NCBI GenBank assembly: GCA_964511665.1
Contig: CAZEHA010000058.1
Coordinates: 1 to 21,353 of the forward strand
Direction: 5' to 3'
Source: JAGOEF01 sp964511665
Lineage (GTDB): Bacteria > Bacteroidota > Bacteroidia > Bacteroidales > ML635J-15
DNA: 21,353 nucleotides
Shown: positions 15,152 through 21,353 of the stretch, in pieces
How the letters are laid out: the number at the start of each line of letters is the position of its first letter
Numbering within the stretch: the stretch's first letter is position 1
Position numbers and translations under genes: made by a program
Notes under the pieces: generated by a model
The model's input: the letters and a program-made list of their open reading frames with translations, nothing else
Database searches by the model: none
What the model was told of the DNA's origin: nothing

Positions 15152-15727
15152 TTAATTCTGATTAAGAAAATTGTCAACCAAGCTAATTGTTTCCGAAATC
15201 GCTTGGTCTAAAATATCGTTGATGATTTTTATATCAAACTGAGTAGCAAACTGCATCTCATATTCTGCTTTGGCTATGCGCCGCAATATTGCTTCGTTGC
15301 TATCGGTCGATCGCTTTATAAGCCGGCATTCGAGTTCTTCAATCGAAGGGGGCATAATAAAAATAGACAAGGCTTGCTGCCCGAAATATTTTTTTAAGTT
15401 CATTCCACCCAACACGTCAACATCAAAAATTAAATTGTTGTTGTTGCCAAATACCCTGTCGATTTCCGATTTCAGAGTGCCATAAAAAGAGTCGGTATAT
15501 ACTTCTTCCCACTCGAGGAACTCGTTGTTGTCAATCTTTTGCCTGAATTCATCAGCGCTAATAAAATAATAGTGCTGTCCGTGAATTTCGTGTTCTCTTT
15601 TAGCACGGCTGCATGCCGATACCGAAAACTCGAGCCTGAACTCAGGCCTCGCCAACAATTGTTGCACAATGGTGGTTTTTCCTGCTCCCGACGGAGCCGA
15701 AACAATGATTACTTTCTGCTTGCTCAT
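15152..15727 (-). CDS. gmk: Guanylate kinase
   Basis: 191 residues using the ATG at 15727, which puts the P-loop nine residues in, as in other guanylate kinases. Longer in-frame starts (to 15805) would add 26 residues with no family support. It catalyses ATP + GMP to ADP + GDP in the cytoplasm and is essential for GTP/dGTP supply. P-loop SAPSGAGKTT (~10-19); a GMP-binding region SVSACSRAKREHEIHGQHYYF, somewhat diverged from the common SxTTRxPRxGExxGxDYxF; EWEEVYTDSFYGT; the DVDVLGG strand; the lid (IKRSTDSNEAILRRIAKAEYEM). The common motif is ATTR or ATSR, and here it reads ACSR. A TATATTTG (15748-15741) just upstream resembles a -7 element with a very short leader. The genes on either side are unrelated to nucleotide metabolism. 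Confidence 0.95.
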   Translation of the reverse strand: MSKQKVIIVSAPSGAGKTTIVQQLLARPEFRLEFSVSACSRAKREHEIHGQHYYFISADEFRQKIDNNEFLEWEEVYTDSFYGTLKSEIDRVFGNNNNLIFDVDVLGGMNLKKYFGQQALSIFIMPPSIEELECRLIKRSTDSNEAILRRIAKAEYEMQFATQFDIKIINDILDQAISETISLVDNFLNQN

Positions 15728-15818
15728 CAGCTTGTTTTTGCAAATATACATTTTTTGCATCTCAATATGATACATGCTTTTGGGGCATGATTTTTGGAAA
15801 AACATCGAAAAACCGATT

Positions 15819-16193
15819 ATGAGAACAATCGTTTTGCTACTTGTTTCTGTTTTTTATTTCATGAATGGATATGCCCAAAGCTCAGAATCAGAACTTATTC
15901 GGCTGAAGGTTTCTCCAATTTCGGTTCATCCTACTAACAAAAGCTATCAGTCGTATCTTTTCGAATTGAATGTGGAGGAAGTAATAAATGGTGATTATCA
16001 GGCCAATGTAGTTGTTTTTGAGAGTCATGCTGTTTTTTTTGGTGACGCGCTTCTCCAGATTTTTAATTGCTCGGTCGAAAACAATGGTACTGTTACCAAT
16101 TGTTCAGGCAGTGCAATTATTGACGTAGTCATCAGGAAAGTCCCAGATTTTACGCATGTAGTATTGATTTCGGTAGAACCCGATAAACGCTAA
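15819..16193 (+). CDS. Small secreted protein, hypothetical
   Basis: 124 residues from the ATG at 15819. An in-frame ATG at 15774 would add 15 polar residues ahead of a good signal peptide, so it is unlikely. The signal peptide (~1-19) ends in NGYAQ. The mature ~105 residues look like a small beta-rich domain (LIRLKVSPISV, YLFELNVEEVING, NVVVFESHAVFF, IIDVVIRKV, VVLISVEP). Two cysteines 12 apart (NCSVENNGTVTNC) could form a disulfide-closed hairpin. No sorting tag, lipobox or membrane segment is seen, so it is presumably periplasmic. No family recognised. It is divergent from gmk with a 91-bp gap, and its stop is only 5 bp from the stop of the convergent FISUMP gene. Confidence 0.65.
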   Translation: MRTIVLLLVSVFYFMNGYAQSSESELIRLKVSPISVHPTNKSYQSYLFELNVEEVINGDYQANVVVFESHAVFFGDALLQIFNCSVENNGTVTNCSGSAIIDVVIRKVPDFTHVVLISVEPDKR

Positions 16194-16198
16194 AGATA

Positions 16199-19100
16199 CT
16201 ATTCAATTTTAATGCAACGTATCGAATACCCATAGCTGACATCAAGGTTAGCCTGGCCAACAGATCCGGGATTGAGGTATACAATACTGGCCATCCCTGT
16301 TCCAAATCCTGTACTCGACCAATACGTAGCCGACGTGCCTTCGTTGTAAACGCCTTTGAAACCGCTGCGGTCTCCTCCTAAACTTATCATCAGAGGTGAA
16401 TTGAAAGCATCGTTAGAATTAACCCAGCCACCTACCGATAGAGCATCGGCCCATTCGGTTTCGTTCGGAACTTTCCAACCCTCAGGGCATGGGTCTGCCG
16501 CAGTTCGTAACCCAAATTCATCCACCCATCGATATATCCAGGTTTCATCTTCGTTCCAGTCGTAGGTATCAGTAAAATTAAAAATATATTCATTATGCCC
16601 GGGTTGCTGTCCTGCAGGAGCTAATGTTTCGGTGCTTAAGCTTGTGCGCTCTTGATGGCCGTCGGCTTCACGACCCCATTGAAATAAATCGCCATATCCG
16701 ATCATGTCTTCGGGATAAGAGGGAACTCCTGAAGCTCCCAAATCACGATCGAGCCAGCAACGTCCTGCAAAAGAAACAGTACCGTAGGTAACTTCAGACC
16801 CATTGTACATAAATGTTAGCGGATCGCCACAGGTAAAAGGTACAGGAGTGGTGAACATAAACTCTTCACCATAGGCTGTACCGGCTTCGTTAGTGGCGTA
16901 AGCCCTAACGTAGTAAGTTGTTGCAGGTGTTAAACCGGTTAAAGTGCTTGTGAATTCGCCTGCATCGGGTGCATCAATGCTAAGTCCTTCGTTTGCTTCA
17001 ACAGTGGGCTCAGTGGTCGTGCTCCAAACTACTCCGCATATCAGCATCGTTCCACCTCCGTCGTTGCTGATGTACCCACCCGAAACAGCCGATGTTGGCA
17101 ATATGTCAGAGGGTTCGTAGGTGAGTAACTCGGCAAGAACCACTTCGTTTTTCACGCAACGCACCGAATAACCGCTGGTTTTTTCTTCGGTGCTGCGGTA
17201 AATCGTGTTTCTGTCGTATGCCAATGCTCGCATCCATGCAACATAATTGCTCGATGATGTAGAAGTCCACATATAAAATCCTGTGTTAATATCGCTAAAA
17301 CTTCCGTTGTAATGTCTGTAGCCACAGGGTAATGCCGTGAAGCCACTGTAGTTGTTGGCATCAAGATTGGGTTCCTGCCAGTGTTCGTAGCCGGCTTCCT
17401 TTAGTTTTCCACCTGCCAGTGGACCACGCCAGTTAGCATAAGCTAAGTGATTGGGGTCAACACCCAAAAATTCCTCTAGTAGCTTAAACTCATCATCGGT
17501 AATAATATGCCAGCCTTGTGGGCATAAGCGGCCATCTTCAACGGCGGCAAAATTATATAACTTTCCGTATGTGTCACCATATGTAACCTGGTCGTGGTTG
17601 TAGTAAGAGTATCCGGGAATCTGATAGGCGGAGTTCCACTGGCCATCATCGATGATTTCAGTAATGGGTTCGCCATCTTTAAAGTTTGCTGTCTTCAGGT
17701 TCTCCGACATCATCTCAACGCCGTTAATAATGATGGTCTGGTAGCTTCTTCCATCTATATCAGACACACCTAAGCCCGGTTCAAAAAGAAACTCACCGGT
17801 GGTGAATGATACTTCGTTTCCGTAAGCAGTGCCAAAAATATTGGTAGCATAGGCCCTCACATAATATGTGGTCGACGAGTTCAGTGAAGTAATGTTGCTG
17901 GTAAAACTACCAATCCCCGTGCCGTCTTCGGTGTGTCCATCGCACATTAATAGGGTGGGGTCCTGATAGTTAGCCCACACAACACCGCGTTCGTAAACTG
18001 CCGATCCACCATCGTCGGTAACCGTACCTCCCGATACAGCAGAATTGGTGGTAATATTTGTAGGGGTGGTGGTTTCAACCTGAGGAATAGTGCCCACATC
18101 TTTTATACAACGCACCGAATACCCCCTGCGTTTATAGTACGATGATATTACAGCGTTTTCAATATTATACCCCAGCGAAAGATAATAGGCACTGTCGGCA
18201 TCGGCTTCCACCGAGCTCCACCAGTAACCCCATTCGTCTATTGCTATATAGTTGCCATCGTGTTGGCGATAGCCACCCGGATGTGCAGTGAATCCGGTTT
18301 CGTTGTTGGCTTCGGTATTGGGTTCTTGCCAGGTTCCAAACCCCGATTGTATGGTTTCGGTCGATTTTAAGAATTTCCCGGCATTCTCAATACCTCCGGC
18401 ATTTACACAAAGAGTATTCCACTCGCTAATTGACGGAATGTGCCATCCAACCGGACACAGTTTTCCTGTTCCAACAGCATGCCAATTATAGAGTTTGGCA
18501 TACGTCTCGTCGTAGCTTGTAGAATCGTTTTCGTACCAGGTGTAGGCTCCGGTATTATCGGTAGCCCAGTCGGTTGCATCCAGTTTTTTAGCTAATGGGC
18601 TGCCATCGTTGTAGGTTGTTGTGCGTAAGTTTTCGCTTATCCATTCCTGTGTGCCTACAATAACAGATTCATACTCGTTCCCCTCGATGTCGATAACACC
18701 TGTACCCTGCATATACAAATAATCGCCGGTGTTTATTTCGTATTCTTGGCCGTATATAGTTTCGGTGGCTGTACTTGCATAGGCTCTAACATAATAGGTT
18801 GATAGTGGCAGCAAACCCGAAATCCAGCTTGTGTATGGCCCTGATCCAGGACCGTCGAGGGTGAGTCCATCGTAAAAACTGTGAGTTACACCCGGTGTAG
18901 CACTCCAGATAACGCCACGATTAATAATGCTGTTTCCATTACTCACTATGTCGCCCCCGCTTTTGGCAGATGTGGCAGTAATGTTGCTTACTTCTGTAGT
19001 GCTTACTGTGGGCGAGCCTAACGGGTCTTTAATGCAGCGCACCGAGCCTCCGGTTCGTTTGTCGGGTATCCAATAAGGGACATTTTGGTCAATAGCTTGT

Positions 19101-20578
19101 ACTTGAAGCATGTAAGCATTATTTACTAAGACTGCGGTACTTGACCACATTTGAGCATACATTCCCAAATGCACAAAATTTCCTGTGTTCTCGCGCATGC
19201 CACCGGCTCTTGCCGAAATACCGCTTGTGTTGGTGGCACCGTTGTTGGCCGGATACCATAACATGTCGGTGTTTGTATCTTTCAGCTTGCCACCTGCAAC
19301 ATCGCTTCCTCCAAGAAACTCAATAAGTCCATCCCATTCTTCGCGTGTAGCAACATGCCATCCGGTAGGACACAAATTTCCTGTTTCTATGGCCAACCAG
19401 TTATACAGTTTTCCGTATTTTTCGTCGAAGGCAGTAGAATCGTTGTTATACCAGCACCAGGCGCCTTCTGTAGTCGAATTCCACTCGGTGTCATCGGTTA
19501 TCTGAAATATTTCCATACCTGTGCTATATGTGGTTGTATGCAGGTTTTTAGTAGTCCACTCAGCATCGTTAATAATAATGCTTTCATAGAAGTTACCATC
19601 TATATCCCACACGCCTTCACCGGGGGTAAAGAGCACTGCCAGTGTTGTAAAACTAGTTTCGTTACCGTATGCCACTCCGGCAGCATTAATAGCATATGCT
19701 CTTACGTAATAGGTTGAATCGGGATATAGCCCTTCGATAAAGCTTGTATAACTGCCCGTTCCGGTGCCGTCCTCGGTATTCCCGAGCATGTTCTGAAAGC
19801 TTACATCAGGCGTTAAACTCCATAACACACCTCGTTGTGTAACTGCATCACCGCCATCATCGGTGATTTCCCCTCCGCAATGGGCACTTGTTGTAAGTAT
19901 GTTCACTACTTCGCCGGTGTTTACAGTTGCCAGATTATAGGGTAAGGTAGTGAGGCTGTCTTTCATGCAACGCACCGAAAAGCCCATAATCTTTCTTCCA
20001 TCGTTGCGGTATATCTCGCATGTTTCGTTGCTAAGTGCTCTACACCAGGCATTTAATGAATTCGACTCGCTTGCTGTCCACCAAACAGCGTTTTTAGTTT
20101 CATAAAAAAAGCTGCCCGTGAAGTTGCGCATACCCGCCGGAAGTGCCGAAAAACCCGATAGATTGATGTCATCTCCGGTTTGCGACCATGTTAATCCTGT
20201 ATGTTCTTTCAAATAACAGCCTTCGGCTATACCTCGCCATCCCACTTCGTCAGCTTGTATATGCGTCATCCCCAAACTGCGTTCCATTTCTTTGAAATCG
20301 TCGTCGGTGGGCATACGCCATCCGGTAGGACAAATTCCTCGTGTATTGGTTGCGGCATACCAATTGTATAATCGTCCGAAGGACTCGGAGTTTGTTTCGT
20401 CGTTGCCATAATTGGTAAAAGCTCCTGCCTGTGTGTTTATCCATTCGCCTGCATCTTCAATGCCAATTATATCGGTGCTGTCGCTGTAGCGAATAGAATG
20501 CAAGTTTTCGGCCATCCAGTAGCGATCGCCTATTTTTACAATAGAATACATCCTGTCGTCAACATCTTTACACAACAT
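16199..20578 (-). repeat. Five FISUMP modules alternating with four Fn3-like linkers
   Basis: The modules end (RC-x-K motif) about 313, 308, 318 and 316 residues apart, so the repeating unit is roughly 930-950 bp. At DNA level the units are well diverged, unlike the left end of the SprB array, so this is an old amplification. Approximate module spans in residues: 231-436, 546-749, 855-1056, 1168-1374 and 1485-1689. Confidence 0.85.
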
Positions 20579-21268
20579 AAAACCAAAGTCCACTGTGAAT
20601 TCGTATGTACTGCCAATAGTGTCGGAGGCCTGTATTTTCAATGTGTTTATGGTAATGTACCCTTCGCTGGAAACAGCTCTGAAAAGCAGAATATCACCAA
20701 AACTATATACAAATTCATGCAACACTTTTTGCGCAATCAAATCCTGTTCAAGTTCGTATAGAGGAGCAAAACCCAAATAATCGACCGAGAACCCCGTGTG
20801 TGTGGCACTGTTGCTTACCATTTTTGCATGATAACAGTAATGTGCCGATTGAATCGATACCTGATATAAACCTGCCGGCAAATTGTTGAAGCTGAATTGG
20901 TGTATTCCTTTTTCGAGCTCTCTTGTGCTTTGATGAATTGTTTTTCCAGTGATGTCGAAAACACTGATTAATGCTTCGCCCGGGTGCACTACTTTGCATT
21001 CAAGATAACAAATATCGGAAGACGGATTGGGATAGACTAAGATTGATTTATCTGATTGCTGCATCAATCGGTTTTGAGCAGGAAATACTAGTTCTAGTAA
21101 ATCGTTGCCGCCAATGCTGATAGAAGTATTGTGCGTGATATTTGTAATATGGATGCTGTCGATGGCCGACGACTCACCATGTGCTTCGAAATGTAGCGAA
21201 AGGTTTTGGCTATTGGCACAAGGGCTTACAAATAGAGTTATTATGATAATATGTAATATTCTTTTCAT
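16199..21268 (-). CDS. Giant secreted FISUMP/Fn3-like mosaic protein with N-terminal T9SS type A-like domain
   Basis: 1689 residues. Signal peptide (~1-20, ending CANSQ); a short beta-domain (~21-70, with IHITNITHNTSISI); then a segment at ~76-150 that reads as a T9SS type A domain (VYPNPSSD, ISVFDITGKTIHQ, FNNLPAGLYQVSI) but lies at the N-terminus. From ~231, five Fibrobacter-succinogenes-major-paralogous modules follow, with hallmarks W(M/T/I)(A/T/S)(E/K)NL, KLYNW, CP(T/V/Q)GWH, GFxAxPxGxR, WWS/WTS and a closing RC(I/V/M)K at ~433, 746, 1054, 1372 and 1688. Four Fn3-like linkers (~100 residues, with RGVVW, TTYYVRAYA and AYGxExxFTT) sit between them. The fifth module is a variant (TCGDPLTFMYNG, GRCWLDRDLG). 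Each module keeps a Cys pair, probably a disulfide. Probably a surface or secreted binding protein; FISUMP function is not established. Recognition of the modules is firm. Confidence 0.9.
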   Translation of the reverse strand: MKRILHIIIITLFVSPCANSQNLSLHFEAHGESSAIDSIHITNITHNTSISIGGNDLLELVFPAQNRLMQQSDKSILVYPNPSSDICYLECKVVHPGEALISVFDITGKTIHQSTRELEKGIHQFSFNNLPAGLYQVSIQSAHYCYHAKMVSNSATHTGFSVDYLGFAPLYELEQDLIAQKVLHEFVYSFGDILLFRAVSSEGYITINTLKIQASDTIGSTYEFTVDFGFMLCKDVDDRMYSIVKIGDRYWMAENLHSIRYSDSTDIIGIEDAGEWINTQAGAFTNYGNDETNSESFGRLYNWYAATNTRGICPTGWRMPTDDDFKEMERSLGMTHIQADEVGWRGIAEGCYLKEHTGLTWSQTGDDINLSGFSALPAGMRNFTGSFFYETKNAVWWTASESNSLNAWCRALSNETCEIYRNDGRKIMGFSVRCMKDSLTTLPYNLATVNTGEVVNILTTSAHCGGEITDDGGDAVTQRGVLWSLTPDVSFQNMLGNTEDGTGTGSYTSFIEGLYPDSTYYVRAYAINAAGVAYGNETSFTTLAVLFTPGEGVWDIDGNFYESIIINDAEWTTKNLHTTTYSTGMEIFQITDDTEWNSTTEGAWCWYNNDSTAFDEKYGKLYNWLAIETGNLCPTGWHVATREEWDGLIEFLGGSDVAGGKLKDTNTDMLWYPANNGATNTSGISARAGGMRENTGNFVHLGMYAQMWSSTAVLVNNAYMLQVQAIDQNVPYWIPDKRTGGSVRCIKDPLGSPTVSTTEVSNITATSAKSGGDIVSNGNSIINRGVIWSATPGVTHSFYDGLTLDGPGSGPYTSWISGLLPLSTYYVRAYASTATETIYGQEYEINTGDYLYMQGTGVIDIEGNEYESVIVGTQEWISENLRTTTYNDGSPLAKKLDATDWATDNTGAYTWYENDSTSYDETYAKLYNWHAVGTGKLCPVGWHIPSISEWNTLCVNAGGIENAGKFLKSTETIQSGFGTWQEPNTEANNETGFTAHPGGYRQHDGNYIAIDEWGYWWSSVEADADSAYYLSLGYNIENAVISSYYKRRGYSVRCIKDVGTIPQVETTTPTNITTNSAVSGGTVTDDGGSAVYERGVVWANYQDPTLLMCDGHTEDGTGIGSFTSNITSLNSSTTYYVRAYATNIFGTAYGNEVSFTTGEFLFEPGLGVSDIDGRSYQTIIINGVEMMSENLKTANFKDGEPITEIIDDGQWNSAYQIPGYSYYNHDQVTYGDTYGKLYNFAAVEDGRLCPQGWHIITDDEFKLLEEFLGVDPNHLAYANWRGPLAGGKLKEAGYEHWQEPNLDANNYSGFTALPCGYRHYNGSFSDINTGFYMWTSTSSSNYVAWMRALAYDRNTIYRSTEEKTSGYSVRCVKNEVVLAELLTYEPSDILPTSAVSGGYISNDGGGTMLICGVVWSTTTEPTVEANEGLSIDAPDAGEFTSTLTGLTPATTYYVRAYATNEAGTAYGEEFMFTTPVPFTCGDPLTFMYNGSEVTYGTVSFAGRCWLDRDLGASGVPSYPEDMIGYGDLFQWGREADGHQERTSLSTETLAPAGQQPGHNEYIFNFTDTYDWNEDETWIYRWVDEFGLRTAADPCPEGWKVPNETEWADALSVGGWVNSNDAFNSPLMISLGGDRSGFKGVYNEGTSATYWSSTGFGTGMASIVYLNPGSVGQANLDVSYGYSIRCIKIE

Positions 21269-21353
21269 GTTTTTCGAATTTGGGTGTTCATTATTATTTA
21301 ATAAAGTATATTAGAGCTATATTAAAAACCGAGTTTTTGGCGCTAATGGTTTC

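Noticed and set aside
15728..15805. N-terminal extension of guanylate kinase to 15805
   Set aside because: The 26 extra residues have no counterpart in the family, and ATG 15727 places the P-loop correctly.
21205..21268. FISUMP protein as a lipoprotein using Cys17
   Set aside because: The residues before Cys17 (V-S-P) do not form a proper lipobox, and a normal cleavage site ANS-Q follows.

Overview
The window comes from a Bacteroidota bacterium, probably an uncultured or environmental Bacteroidales-like lineage. The evidence is threefold. There are type IX secretion (T9SS) sorting domains of both the CHU_C/gliding type (type B) and type A. There is a CarboxypepD_reg-type TonB-dependent receptor, and there are SprB and Fibrobacter-succinogenes-major-paralogous (FISUMP) repeats. 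Start codons lack Shine-Dalgarno sequences, and several upstream regions fit the Bacteroidetes TTTG / TAnnTTTG promoter pattern. Overall base composition is moderately AT-rich. No tRNA, rRNA, CRISPR array, transposase or phage gene was seen.

Layout. 1-3366 (+) is the 3' part of a very large surface protein made of SprB-type repeats and ending in a type B T9SS sorting domain; it runs off the left edge. A strong hairpin follows. 3499-6291 (+) is uvrA, the nucleotide excision repair ATPase. It converges with a leftward pair: a TonB-dependent receptor (10069-7676) and a porin-like outer-membrane barrel (7601-6306), probably one transcript from a well-formed promoter at about 10144-10175. On the other side of that 251-bp control region, a rightward pair overlaps by ATGA: a two-TM membrane protein with a PH-like cytoplasmic domain (10321-10851) and a seven-TM AraC-type regulator (10848-11864). 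Two small lipoproteins follow (11915-12133 and 12314-12682), then a YqhD-like iron alcohol dehydrogenase/aldehyde reductase (12747-13901), then a secreted esterase with a type A sorting tag (13948-15108). Guanylate kinase (15727-15152, -) converges on the esterase. A small secreted protein (15819-16193, +) is divergent from gmk. The window closes with a 1689-residue secreted mosaic protein (21268-16199, -) containing five FISUMP modules alternating with four Fn3-like linkers.

How it fits together. Much of the content is cell envelope: two giant T9SS-linked repeat proteins, an outer-membrane uptake pair, lipoproteins and a secreted hydrolase. Housekeeping genes (uvrA, gmk) sit between them. 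The most interesting structures are: (i) the strict 252-bp register of the SprB array, with signs of recent duplication or conversion at its left end; (ii) a T9SS type A-like domain at the N-terminus of the FISUMP protein instead of at the C-terminus; (iii) the overlapping PH-like membrane protein and seven-TM AraC regulator with a 15-bp tandem repeat upstream, a candidate membrane-signalling unit. I see no clear sign of a defence, retron, toxin or mobile system.
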